From positions 17,509 through 81,508 of IMG/VR virus record IMGVR_UViG_3300044950_000375: 64,000 bases of DNA; one strand, written 5' to 3'. The position numbers and the translations under genes were made by a program. A model generated the notes under the pieces. The model saw nothing but the letters and a program-made list of their open reading frames with translations, did no database searches and was not told the DNA's origin. Shown here one piece after another: positions 28,801 to 35,771 of this stretch. This DNA is from a virus. How positions within the stretch are numbered: position 1 is the stretch's first letter; each line of letters opens with the position of its first letter.

Positions 28801-31800
28801 TCACTAAGCACTTCAACTTCAATTACATCTCCCACAACGTGTGCAGTATGTAATGTAATAGTTGTGGTATTGGCGGTAGTGGCCACTGTGTATGTGCCTG
28901 GATCTTGGAAGATAGATCCCACAAACACTGTTACGCTAGGCACAGTTGTCACAATGTTTGACTGAACAGCAACATCCAATTGTAATGGTTGTAAATTATA
29001 AACAAATTTAAACTGCTGTCTCATTAGTGTAGGCACTACTGCTGTTTGCCAACCAATCAATCGTTCATACACAGTTCTTGATGCATATTCATAAACAAAT
29101 CCTGAACTAATTGGTGCTGTGGTGCTAACATTGTCAATCACATACACAAATGAGTCTGAGTATAAATTATTATCAAATACAATGTCTCCTACATTGGTCA
29201 ATGAAAGATATTTGAGCACTAGTTGTAGCACTGGGTCAGCAGTTCCTGAGCCTGTGGCATAACTAAACAATTTTGTGCCTGTAAATGTTGAACTAGGATA
29301 TGTAGTTCTGTTGGCCAAACTCACTCCGTCAGCATCAAATATGTCAAACAGTGGTGCCTGTTGTACAGCAGTTTTTTGTTGTGCTTCTAACCAATTTACA
29401 CCATCATACCAGTAGGTAACGCCAACTTGCGAACCACTAATGCATGTGGTAGTTTGATCAACAAGTATTTCTCCATCTGATGCTTCTACCAAATTAATAA
29501 TAGGTTGTGTAATCAATGGTGCCACAGTATCTGGTACAATAAAATTTACCACGTAAATTTTGCTTCGTACATTCTGATCTTCGTCAGCAGCAAATATCAC
29601 ACGACTGCCATTGACAAATGTGTAATCATTCACTGAATATCCAGTGCTGCCTTCAATGTTACTGAATGCATCAGTTTCAGTAAAATCAATTACGTTCACT
29701 GGTTGCTTGGCATCTGTGCCCATGTTATACAATCTGATGCCACCACGGAATTGTATAATTGGCCGCTTGCCTTTACGGTCATTGTCTATTACCACAGGCG
29801 TGTCATTGTAAGCACCTGTAGCATTGAGCACATCAATGTGGAACCATCGATTGCTACGACTCCATGCATTTAGATCTGGACTGTCTCGGTTGATTGTGAG
29901 ATAATCAACATTGTAGGCAGACGCATACTCTTCAGGAGTGATATAATTTGTTACTGGCAATAGTTCAATTGCTGTGCCTACACCACTAACATAGTATTGC
30001 GGATTTTGACTGGTAGTTGCAACCATACTACCATTGGCCGAGGTCAACGTCACTGCTGTGCCATCTTTGGTTGTGCTTACTTTAAATTGACTGCTGCTAA
30101 ACACTGTTTGAACGTAATAGGTAACACCAGTGTTTACTCCGCCGAATGCTGTGCCATTAAAAATAATTTCCTGACCTACTGCCATGCCTGCTGTGGATTC
30201 AGTGGTAATGAGATTGATACCTGCTGCGGTGTTTGTGCAAATAAATGCAGCAGACCCAGTGGCGTAGCTGGCAGGTGATACATTACCTAAAAATTGAACT
30301 TTTAATCCATTGGTAAATGTAACACCATTTGGACTGGTGTAGTTGGTTTTTCCTAACACATCTTCGATGTATATTGTACTGCTATTGTCTTGTTCAATTA
30401 GACGGATGGTGCCAAAAATTTCTGGGTCGGTGCCATCTTGGTAATACAATGTATCCAACTTGGCTGTAAGCTGAGGCATTTCAACAATATATCCAGTTTG
30501 GTTTTTGTACCACTGTGTGCTGGAATATTCAGTGCCATATCGTATGGTCCATTTTTCTAAATTAGCTATATTTTGAATGCTGCCTAATGATAGATAGGTA
30601 AAGGCACCCACAACAACATAACTTATACGCCATATGCTATAATAATTAGTAGAAGGATCACCCACACTGTTTGCAAATACCAATGTTCGTGTGTTGAGAT
30701 CAGTGATGCCATCAATGCCACCATAGGTAGCTATAAATTGATCTAGTCTGGCTCCGTCGATATTATTGAAAAACAAATCAGTAACAAGATCAACCGACCC
30801 AATGCTAACAAGATTGTAGAAAAAGTCTTGAGCTGTTTTTTGTGGTACGTTAAAATTAAGTGTGCCAAGATCAATACCATTGTTGGTAACACCGTAGATG
30901 GATCTAGAAGTTACGTTTGGAGTAGTAGGATCTAATCCATTGATTCCGGGTGCTGTCTGAATCCAAAATCCTGGACCGTCACCAGGTTGGGCATCAATCA
31001 CACTGATGGTACCTCTCATGAGACTTTGAGTCTGACAAGAATAATATAGTGTATTAGGTGCGTCTTGGGGTACAGTAAAAGTCACTGTGCCTACTACTGA
31101 TCCATTACGTGTGACACCTGAGTTATACTGATCACCTGTGCCTGTTGTAGGTGCAGTTTTGATCCAGAACGGAAAGTCGCCTTGCACAAACAGGTTAAAA
31201 GTGTATGTGTTACCACGAATTAAAACAATTGGTGCATTGGGTTCGTTGTCAATGTTAAAGCTGGTAACATTAGTGCGTGTTACTTTGTAATTAACAGTTT
31301 CTTTGTTGTTTTGCGATACTTGAAAAGTGTAGTTGCCGCCACGAACTAAATTTATAGTAGGGTTGTTACCAGTTAATCCTGAAAATGTGTAAACTCCATC
31401 AGCTCTGTCTACAACAAAATTTTGGCTCAACGCCACACCCGGTGATTGCACAGTAACTACATCAGGGCCATCTGGCACCCAGTAATACTGACTAAAGTTT
31501 ACAAACGTGTCAAAATCCATAAACGGATCAAGACTATAATAATCACTAGTATACAGTCGACTGGGTTGTGTTGATGGACTACCTTGATATACCAGTGTAT
31601 CAGTTATGCCTGGATACGTAATAGCATCTATTATTTTGTTATTGTCTGCAGGATCAACACTAATCACACCTGGCTCAAGTTGATAGTCAGCGCGAGTTTT
31701 GTCGGGCTCAATCACATACTTGTCGTTGGGATTTACACCTGGGCCAACTGTGCGGCCAATATAACCTTGAGTCTTTTTAAACTTTGGCTCTTGAATCAAC

Positions 31801-31886
31801 TGATCCAAAGTAGCAGCCAAAAATTGCTTGTTGGCGTCCGTCTGAAAAATCTCAGGAAGAAAATCTACACTGCGTACTCGTGCCAT
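16818..31886 (-). CDS. Giant virion protein, 5022 aa, FG-GAP-like repeats; baseplate/tail
   Basis: One uninterrupted 15-kb frame. It begins MARVRSVDFLPEIFQTDANK, an N terminus I recall from large structural proteins of T4-like marine phages. Residues about 160-370 hold beta-sandwich segments resembling cupredoxins (GNTYTFNL, PFWIKTAP, LYYSC near residue 280). Residues about 2330-3070 contain six segments of the form (F/Y)G-x-S-V followed by LYVGAP or VVGSP, which resemble FG-GAP beta-propeller blades. Several hairpin modules with a DYTV strand and a GDVI/GDII turn are scattered through it. It lies immediately downstream of gp6 (shared ATGA), where T4 has gp7-gp10, so it is probably an enlarged wedge or peripheral baseplate/fibre component. 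No gp8 homologue was recognised elsewhere in the window. Confidence 0.8.
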   Translation of the reverse strand: MARVRSVDFLPEIFQTDANKQFLAATLDQLIQEPKFKKTQGYIGRTVGPGVNPNDKYVIEPDKTRADYQLEPGVISVDPADNNKIIDAITYPGITDTLVYQGSPSTQPSRLYTSDYYSLDPFMDFDTFVNFSQYYWVPDGPDVVTVQSPGVALSQNFVVDRADGVYTFSGLTGNNPTINLVRGGNYTFQVSQNNKETVNYKVTRTNVTSFNIDNEPNAPIVLIRGNTYTFNLFVQGDFPFWIKTAPTTGTGDQYNSGVTRNGSVVGTVTFTVPQDAPNTLYYSCQTQSLMRGTISVIDAQPGDGPGFWIQTAPGINGLDPTTPNVTSRSIYGVTNNGIDLGTLNFNVPQKTAQDFFYNLVSIGSVDLVTDLFFNNIDGARLDQFIATYGGIDGITDLNTRTLVFANSVGDPSTNYYSIWRISYVVVGAFTYLSLGSIQNIANLEKWTIRYGTEYSSTQWYKNQTGYIVEMPQLTAKLDTLYYQDGTDPEIFGTIRLIEQDNSSTIYIEDVLGKTNYTSPNGVTFTNGLKVQFLGNVSPASYATGSAAFICTNTAAGINLITTESTAGMAVGQEIIFNGTAFGGVNTGVTYYVQTVFSSSQFKVSTTKDGTAVTLTSANGSMVATTSQNPQYYVSGVGTAIELLPVTNYITPEEYASAYNVDYLTINRDSPDLNAWSRSNRWFHIDVLNATGAYNDTPVVIDNDRKGKRPIIQFRGGIRLYNMGTDAKQPVNVIDFTETDAFSNIEGSTGYSVNDYTFVNGSRVIFAADEDQNVRSKIYVVNFIVPDTVAPLITQPIINLVEASDGEILVDQTTTCISGSQVGVTYWYDGVNWLEAQQKTAVQQAPLFDIFDADGVSLANRTTYPSSTFTGTKLFSYATGSGTADPVLQLVLKYLSLTNVGDIVFDNNLYSDSFVYVIDNVSTTAPISSGFVYEYASRTVYERLIGWQTAVVPTLMRQQFKFVYNLQPLQLDVAVQSNIVTTVPSVTVFVGSIFQDPGTYTVATTANTTTITLHTAHVVGDVIEVEVLSDQISQVAFYQVPLNLNNNPLNANSPSFTLGTLRTHYDSICQNLTTFSGSINGANNTRDLGNVIPYGQLILQQSSPLTLAGYFMRSQQYNIFGAIEYNSREYQKYKNQLLEAVTRQTIQYETTSQVLDTVIAEITIGRTENNPFYWSDMLPATAVFTTTTYTVSYITRQVFDTVQVYNYTSANYLGMNVYVNDQILTRDLEYTVATDGPRIEILITLAIGDIITIQEYNATYGTYVPNTPSKMGLYPAWRPEILTVKTSAGEQLVILGHDGSQTPIFGDIRDEVLLEFETRIYNNIKLDDNPVPLDVVDVLPGQFRNTGYSYAEINTILESSFLTYVGWNKLDYTTQNYNAGNPFTYNYSSSTNKLNNENLLGAWRGIYRYFYDTQQPELTPWEMIGFSVQPDWWEITYGPAPYTSDNMNLWDDLELGLVRDPVGAYTLPAYARPGLLSVLPTDSAGNLLAPLESVVGRYNPQTWQKSWAPGDGGPVEASWWNSSDYPFAAMRLLALTRPAKFFALFADRDLYKYSTEFDQYLYNGRYRLDANGVQVYGDGTSKASYINWIVDYNRLTGTDSTVALETDLQNLDVRLCYRMASFSDKQYLKIYTEKSSPRSTNASLQIPPESYQLLVYKNQPFDRLIYSSVVIQVVDGGYAVFGYSTARPYFNTFTSIPVGQFETYSVASKTIQVPANYTDTVTQIPYGFVFTTESAVANFLLSYGKFLESQGFEFTNQTNGYLMTWSQMVYEFIYWSQQGWGNGSLINLNPLAIGLSVFKEQAVVDNITSQTAEHVILDQNRKDFPTRDLNIVRVDNNFTIQPLNNQSLSFIDMRYTSFESMIVLDNASLFGDLIFEPITGARQSRLYIAGTTSTEWNGSVDAQGFILNQNNIPAWTGLKTYAKGEIVTYKGAYWSAATIVQPSTKFNYNDWNQSDYTVIEQGLLANLANKADQLSNSYDINSANLVSDNDLLSYGLIGFRPRQYMAALNLDDVSQLNIYREFLGTKGTKNSVDLFGQAKFNKEVAEYKIFENWAIQRGVYGANANRSFFDLRLNRALLSSNPSLVQVVVPNETSTADQQIFLSDVWKSSFPLTTPALLPTTTTLPTDISLPSAGYVNIDDVDITVFDLDDPANLNANINSIIVGTSIWVAKVNNYDWNIYRAEAVPGTIQHVCDNLNGTSRVIFSKQHGLITGNQLIIRFFDTEVNGVYTVLSVPNLTTVNIALDLAGDRTVVDGTGIGFTLETMRVDQASNVIDLPYAQQFLPGAKVWVDDNGDGLWEVLEKQNPFTDRAVLAPVLLDATEQYGASVAQATNRAALFVGSPRYGFGLGTAKGGIYLYVRNASDQYVPISPIGGQDTVLTLSTTGLRGYGNAVDAGNQTFAVGGASASLGPAPAGSPVNNGYAVVLWRDPTAGAANTSPWSQPQLLTLPGTTPTTTPGAGEFGYSVAMSLDERWLYVGAPGLNTVYAYGQVQWQDQVLQYIANGTSNTADISDTIQINNANQIAVLKNNAVLTLTTDYTVDAGFTTVTFTAMPAAGDVITISRKYVKTFSPSGTTYSLSPWLFTATANNIYSFSVSVDSVLQRPNIDYTYSGTTLTFASAPSNDIIVTSQFYYQLAGTITPTVAVAAGARFGASVQCSTDGRQVIIGCPNATVSTLTEAGSVYVVDRNVQKFIRQDDSSNTYTVLGTVAAPVSVLVNNVFLTNQTNSIVGADNTFSVSGNNITINKDLFVGDIIEIEINQFVEQQLITENLIAEFTNYGQSLDLCPYNCSLYVGAPQDSSVVWKGGVVERSVNQARSYGTITSTIANPSLTAGQTLRVNNVDIVVPVSPNNNIAGLAAAINGGEAGTNSGAPNATAVVSSTGYLTIFVTNTDAAPEGNKLQVAPGSVGSVFSALEFVTFEYTQTIASPRPVEFGQFGYSVAVNDTALNLVVGSPKGTLYSVMVFDYNTTTEKPGTTFDGNSTIFFSSVVMVLVNGSYVTRSLVQAGAVYTYDYLPSNSLSVANPGKFIFGQQVETDGVSYLDQYGYAVSYNSGVLVATAPGEDFEDSTFSEYGAAYIFENPTQRLAWEPIAIQQPVVDIRLLTSVYMYDRISSAKSQFFDFFDPLQGKVLGAAQENIDFISAIDPASYNVGPVNNRGDTWATTHVGEVWWDISTVRFINPNQDNPTYASRRWGQVFPGSTVDVYQWISSAVPPANYAGVGTPYSIISYVVSTRLNQSGTFVTEYYFWVRGITETASQAGKTLSVATVASYIQEPKASGISYVAPINSSTIAIYNAIEYILAADTIISVEFDQVLTEANVHTEYELIAQGQDDAFLSDNLYRKLQDSFCGVDTTGNKVPDPNLNYAQQYGVQFRPRQSMFVDRFLALKNYIQRANDVFALYPITEIRSFALLNSAEPEPSATSGEWNLRVANLEILGFQDIYAVPLGYKYLVVTNSLNRGLWTINEVQATNDPTVRELVLSRVQNYNTPQYWSYVNWYQPGYNSSSIIVAEVPNYATLETLSVAIGSSVKVTANAQGKFEIYLRTDTGWDRVGLEDGTIEISAEIYDYALGRFGFDVEVFDAQYFDQEPVIETRKIIQAINEELFVDELKIERNQSLTLMFNFILSELLAPEWLIKTSLIDVQHKVRDLVPYQNYIRDNQDFVSEYIQEVKPYHVQVREFNLTYDGIDNFQGSLTDFDLPAYYDTNLTIPQYVSPILLPYEHATAQAFNTLSDTAPNSTLWPEWPYSQWFDNYLLHVDSITVTNQGTGYTIAPTVLIVPAEGDTGSGAEATAVLNSSGNVVSITLINGGSGYRSTPTVAFDGGNGTGVAAYPQMDNGLVRSFRTVLKYDRYQYQTSVLTWSSDGTYENGTLVRYDDRVWQADSADGSSAVIGPVFNLEDWTLVDAATLSGVNRTMGFYVPGVNEFGLDLQLLVDGTSYPGVQVWGDYFLGSAPASPTLVCTATNATTNEITCVQTARLSLGDPIRFYGTVFGGIVAGTVYYVNAIVDATHFTVALAPDGLTFSLTSATGTMVADVPEPIDATYASSFTDMFLGLRPTDINVDGGEFIGPYEGHAPEELVNGSEYDTLDFRVYTRPGADWTGDGHGFAIGTFNYVYDGNALYWGTLVQNPVNIEVSNENTNSDLTPDVDYVVDWEAQTITAVPDGGITNGDVISVTAYEMGGGNQLFRGNYNGTEVNNSVVIPVNADEIYELVLFVNGTNVSGATWTSYANSVPWTYENSYAAQTVVEDNQLYYRALQSVPPGILLDDPLYWIEFVPTVQSTVTFPYPMANVKYATTTSLFGTYGYVYNNGTNGVGATLTNYNVFDDYTALTIDGVIPLVGDRILVKDETGTYTNDTTQSATFNGIYTVTRVGNSTIGWILTRATDFVDSLDIPSAITLVTSGSTNAATRWVCTSNPSISVGTTEIDWTRFIGTEAPYGPGDGISITAMGVEDPQYSWSTAVTQYHTATESDILTNSINLDNSMQGTNVANLVVTVNGKRLHPPEGIEWTGDGTSSSFGLPQRGGGYPQSAINAYTDIQVWVDNVLQVQNYGAIVGNYSVTNYDGSNTPGRQVVFFTPPADGAQILISVSTIAQYTVVIGSPNRLLITPLLNLGDQIAITSWNDTSQQDPLTLVFVGPIVTGLTVIEPYDSTGYSFPDAANDTSGSFDFSVGVAVPTNDFNLGREGILANRLWVTLDGNRLYPGVDYAVQGQYLILGSGIIGSAQVLAVTEFTESVVPGAMAFRLFQDMRGVQTTFRITASTTTTVAQAVSAVADIIYVANVAALSEPNLTDGIFGVVTIDGERILYRERNLSTNSITGLQRGTAGTAATSHSVNAEVYDMGLGNRQPQEFQNYIVSDTSTGDGSTTIFYAPTIEFDLSDSSFEVNSIEVYVGGNRARVGYYAGQFVIGQTYTIASVGSTNWHAIGLPSDVYPLPGVVFTATGAGSGTGVAGTSLASNYYQVTDYNPLAIQFLTANDLPAPGAGVEVVILQRRGVTWYAPGNGTPSNGEALQITDTNAARFLRGL

Positions 31887-34800
31887 TAAATTACTCCGCT
31901 ACCAGGTGCAGTACGCAAATTAGTACTGGTCAATGCATCAATCACAACAATATTGTCAATGGTAGCGCCGTTAACAAATATTTCACTGGGTTCTGCTCTT
32001 ACTTCGTACATGTCGCCAAAGTATTTTTGTGTGTCTAGTGGTACCAATACCACTGAACTGATTATGGTTCCAAGATATCTGTGCAGGTACGCCGCCAGTT
32101 CTGAAAAATAGAATGTATCGCCAAATCCCCATTTGTCAATGCTAAAATATTCATTCATAGCTGCCAACACAGAACTTTGTATTTCGCTAGTGCTGGCTGT
32201 GGAATTTTGAGCACGAATAACTTTGATTGTGGCTTGCAATGTTGTGGCTGCTTTAGGTCCAAACAATGGTTTAAACACTACAGAATTCAAAATAATGTTG
32301 TCACTGATCATCTTGTATTCATTAAGTCCTTGATATTCTGTACTAAGCTCATCAATGGTTGGCACGTCAGGTTCTGTAACTGTTCCGGTGGTGTCTTTAA
32401 TCCAATTTTGATAAGCAGTATAGTATGACTGTGTTACAACATACAAGTCAATAATATTAGTGGTGCCAGGATCAATTCTATTGGTCAATGGTGAGTTGTG
32501 ACGATATTGGAAGTACAATGCTTGTCGTCCTGTTCTAGCAATCCAATCGCCTTCTGCTGCTTGCGTGATAACTCTCACTCCGGCAGTATTAACAGTCAAT
32601 GTAAAAAATAATTCATCGGTGTAGGCATAGAAAACTTGCCCAGGTGAGTATTGAAACTTTACCAGTTCAATATTATCATACGTAGGATAGTCTGAATTGA
32701 CCACTCCAGGTTCTACCAGCAAATATCGTTGCAAATTATCAAAGTCTACAGTTTGTTGCAAGAATATAAGTTTAAGGTTGGGATTAACTGTTGGTGCAAC
32801 AATTTCATTGAAGAAATCTGGATTGTCTGGCACGCCATCAGAGTCAGAATCTCTATAGCTGATCAACACCTGAAAGTCATCAACATAGCCATCAGACTGT
32901 ACAGGCTGTCCAGTGATTGTGGTATAGATATCTCCAGGCAGCGGTGATGAGCTGTCTGGTTTGGTGTTTACTGCCAGCACGTTAATAAAATCTTTAATGG
33001 TGGTGCCTGTGCGGCTGTCGTAAATCTTTTGATTTCCGTAAAAAAAGAATCTTGTTTGCAGTACTGATCCAAAGTAATAAGCAAGTCCTCGAAATGTGAT
33101 TGTGTATTTGTTGTCCACCGCCACAAACTGTGCCATCCAACTTGCATCTAAATTGTTTCCTGATGTGTTACCTGCATACGCTTGACTCCAAGTAGCATCA
33201 GCATCTAGATTGGTACTGGTAATAACATACCAAGTCCCGGCAGTGCCTGTAATGGCACCATTGTTATCATAGCCAAGACCAAAATTTCTGTACAACAAAA
33301 TTTGTTGTGTCATTTGTTCTCTAATAGACGGAGTCAAATCTGTAAGGAATACAGGAATAATACTGTCCACTACAGCACCTGTAGGCACAAAGTTATTGAG
33401 TGCAATAGGGCCTTGGCCATTGGTTAAATTACCAATGCCGTTATTACTGCCGTCACCTACTATGGCAAGTGGACTGGCCCAAATTTCCAAATGGTCTTCG
33501 GGTCTAGTTGGCAGTCCTTGTTTCAATCTATTGTTTGCATCAAAGTAATACGGTTGTCCATTAATAACTGGAGGTATGAATTTAATTAAACTTTTTTGCA
33601 CCACATACTTGAATGCAGTACTGCTAGAAGTTCCAACCATAACTGGTTCACCCAATGCATTTTGAAAATACCCTGTGGTTTCGTTAGCCAGTGTTGTGCT
33701 TTGATTCCAAGTGCTTAGAGCAGTAACACCAGTGTTTACAGGTATTCTTGGAAAGTTTGCATAGTAAAACTGTTTGAATGTGGTATCGATGATAGCAGGC
33801 TGTACTTGGTTGGCAATGAGGTCAGCAATCTCATTGCGATTGATCCAACTAAACAAAATACTAGGAAGAACATTGTATTCCCACATAGCCCCGTCACTGG
33901 AAAATGTGTTGGTAGACGAATACTTGCCTGTGTTGTCCACAAGATCAAGATACCGACTAGTGCCAATACTAGCACGGTTTACTGCTTTTGATTTGATAAT
34001 AGAATTGTAAAGAGTAAACGGAAACAAGTTATAGTCTTCACCGTTGACCATGCGATTCTGTGTGTAGTATCTTGCTGGAGCACGTTGCTTGATAGCATCA
34101 ATGCTTTCACGACTTTGAGCATTGCTTACAGGTTGTGTGATACCACAAGTAAAAGTAATTGTTTGCAGATTACCATTCCGGTCAATGTAACTGATGGGCA
34201 ATACTACATTCTGCATTTCGGCAGGATTGATAATGTATTGAAGGCCATTACTTGCACGAACATATGCACGGAAAATGCCCACTGGTATTTCTGAGAACAC
34301 GCCATCACCAAACACCATAGTAATCTGATCATTGGTTCTGCTGGTCACAGAAAATATTGGTCTTAGTGTTGCAGTTTGTTCCGCAGCAGCTGAGTAAATG
34401 TTGTCAGTAAATGCCCACTCTCGACTGATGCTACCCACATTATCTAATTGGAATAGCCAACGATCTTCGTTGTTAACACCATCAATGTTGATGTTTACTG
34501 TGCGATTGGCAATACGTTCAGCCAAGTTAAAATCTTGATTTTGCAATGTGCCTTGTTTGAAAAAGAAGAAAAATCCATTGTTAGCACTTTGGTATCCTAA
34601 CTTATCATTACGATACAATATATTGAATGTGGCATTGGGTTTTGGACTTGGTTCATAAATGTAGTCTCGACCAGCTGTGGACGACGTTGTGGCTTCAAAC
34701 GGCATGTTTACTCCATCCACTGTGGCAGTGTACGGAATTACTGGCAAGAATCCTGGCACTAAGTTAATGCCATATTCATTGGTATCTACACCCAAAATGG

Positions 34801-35332
34801 TTTGACGATTAGCAGGACGTCCAATTTTTTGACTGCTGACCAAGGACGAATTCACAATAGCATTCCACTGTTCCAACCAATCAAAGTTTGTGGGATCGGC
34901 CCAATTAACTGTGACATTGGCCAAGTTAACACCGTTGTAATCCACAACATTTTCTGTTGTGGTCACTGAGAATGCTTTGAGCAGGCCCTGGGCGGCTGTG
35001 TTACGTTTGGCTGTATAGCTAACAAGATTGGCCAATCGTGTGACTGAATCTCTGCGTTCTGCTGTGTCTAAGTAATTTTCTCTTGTGTTAAGGTCTGTGC
35101 GGAAGGCAAGTGCCTGGCCCATAAACGCAATAACATCTAATAGCGCAATATATTCAGATGACTCAATGTAGTCGTTGAATGTTTCTGGATAGTACAAACG
35201 CAGGTAATCGGTGAAACTCTTGCGTAGAGTTTCAAAGTCGTAGCTTTGAAAATCTGCTTCGCGATAGGTTTGATAGATTTGTTTCCAATCTTCTACACCA
35301 AATATCGCTGTTTGTCTAGTGGTTTTTGCCAT
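31886..35332 (-). CDS. 6: Baseplate wedge subunit gp6
   Basis: A 1148-residue protein. The N terminus (LRKSFTDYLRLYYPETFNDY, then ALLDVIAFMGQALAFRTDLN and ENYLDTAERRDSVTRLA) is the conserved gp6 signature of T4-like phages. gp6 dimers form the inner ring of the baseplate and couple wedge rearrangement to sheath contraction. At 1148 residues it is much longer than T4 gp6 (about 660 aa), as in marine relatives. A region near residue 360 (VFGDGVFSEIPVG) matches baseplate J-like folds. It has its own TATAAATA promoter 30 bases upstream and is coupled by ATGA to the giant downstream gene. Confidence 0.9.
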   Translation of the reverse strand: MAKTTRQTAIFGVEDWKQIYQTYREADFQSYDFETLRKSFTDYLRLYYPETFNDYIESSEYIALLDVIAFMGQALAFRTDLNTRENYLDTAERRDSVTRLANLVSYTAKRNTAAQGLLKAFSVTTTENVVDYNGVNLANVTVNWADPTNFDWLEQWNAIVNSSLVSSQKIGRPANRQTILGVDTNEYGINLVPGFLPVIPYTATVDGVNMPFEATTSSTAGRDYIYEPSPKPNATFNILYRNDKLGYQSANNGFFFFFKQGTLQNQDFNLAERIANRTVNINIDGVNNEDRWLFQLDNVGSISREWAFTDNIYSAAAEQTATLRPIFSVTSRTNDQITMVFGDGVFSEIPVGIFRAYVRASNGLQYIINPAEMQNVVLPISYIDRNGNLQTITFTCGITQPVSNAQSRESIDAIKQRAPARYYTQNRMVNGEDYNLFPFTLYNSIIKSKAVNRASIGTSRYLDLVDNTGKYSSTNTFSSDGAMWEYNVLPSILFSWINRNEIADLIANQVQPAIIDTTFKQFYYANFPRIPVNTGVTALSTWNQSTTLANETTGYFQNALGEPVMVGTSSSTAFKYVVQKSLIKFIPPVINGQPYYFDANNRLKQGLPTRPEDHLEIWASPLAIVGDGSNNGIGNLTNGQGPIALNNFVPTGAVVDSIIPVFLTDLTPSIREQMTQQILLYRNFGLGYDNNGAITGTAGTWYVITSTNLDADATWSQAYAGNTSGNNLDASWMAQFVAVDNKYTITFRGLAYYFGSVLQTRFFFYGNQKIYDSRTGTTIKDFINVLAVNTKPDSSSPLPGDIYTTITGQPVQSDGYVDDFQVLISYRDSDSDGVPDNPDFFNEIVAPTVNPNLKLIFLQQTVDFDNLQRYLLVEPGVVNSDYPTYDNIELVKFQYSPGQVFYAYTDELFFTLTVNTAGVRVITQAAEGDWIARTGRQALYFQYRHNSPLTNRIDPGTTNIIDLYVVTQSYYTAYQNWIKDTTGTVTEPDVPTIDELSTEYQGLNEYKMISDNIILNSVVFKPLFGPKAATTLQATIKVIRAQNSTASTSEIQSSVLAAMNEYFSIDKWGFGDTFYFSELAAYLHRYLGTIISSVVLVPLDTQKYFGDMYEVRAEPSEIFVNGATIDNIVVIDALTSTNLRTAPGSGVI

Positions 35333-35361
35333 TGCGTCTGGGCCTTGTGTTCTTTATCTGT

Positions 35362-35369
35362 TATTTATA
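35362..35369 (-). promoter_or_regulatory. T4-type late promoter box before gp6
   Basis: The minus strand reads TATAAATA, 29 bases before the gp6 ATG, in the 56-base gap between gp25 and gp6. About ten bases upstream of it on the same strand lies AACTACGCCGTTTTT (35376-35390), nearly identical to an element upstream of the 673-aa structural gene. Confidence 0.75.
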
Positions 35370-35388
35370 CGGATAAAAAACGGCGTAG

Positions 35389-35763
35389 TTATACATAGCT
35401 AGCCGACCGGCTGACTTGATTGAAGAATACGTTTAGTATTTCAGCATTGACTCCACCTACAGTTTGAATTTCTAATTCAATCAGCATGCCATTTTCTTGT
35501 GGGTACACATTGATGTTGCTGATGAATACTCTAGGATCGCCGCCTGCCACTCGTTGCACTTCATTAATAATACCTTGTTGAACAGCATCAACTTGATTTT
35601 CAAACAGATAATTCCACAACACTGTGCCATACTCTGGACGGCCAGGCAGTTGACCTTGGCGAATGTTAAACGCATTCAAGAGATCGCGTTTGACCAATTC
35701 AAAATCTACTAGCGTGAATTTTTTGTATTGATTCTGTGTGTTAAAGCCAACAAAGGTAGTCAT
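35389..35763 (-). CDS. 25: Baseplate wedge subunit gp25
   Basis: A 124-residue protein with the gp25 layout: VKRDLLNAFNIRQGQLPGRP followed by EYGTVLWNYLFENQ, then NEVQRV and a C-terminal strand pair. gp25-like proteins are shared by T4-like baseplates, contractile injection systems and type VI secretion (TssE). gp25 forms the wedge core with gp6 and gp53 and nucleates sheath polymerisation. The length matches T4 gp25 (132 aa). An eight-base gap separates it from the upstream 459-aa gene; a CATAAATA box sits just five bases before its ATG. Confidence 0.9.
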   Translation of the reverse strand: MTTFVGFNTQNQYKKFTLVDFELVKRDLLNAFNIRQGQLPGRPEYGTVLWNYLFENQVDAVQQGIINEVQRVAGGDPRVFISNINVYPQENGMLIELEIQTVGGVNAEILNVFFNQVSRSASYV

Positions 35764-35771
35764 AGCAATAT

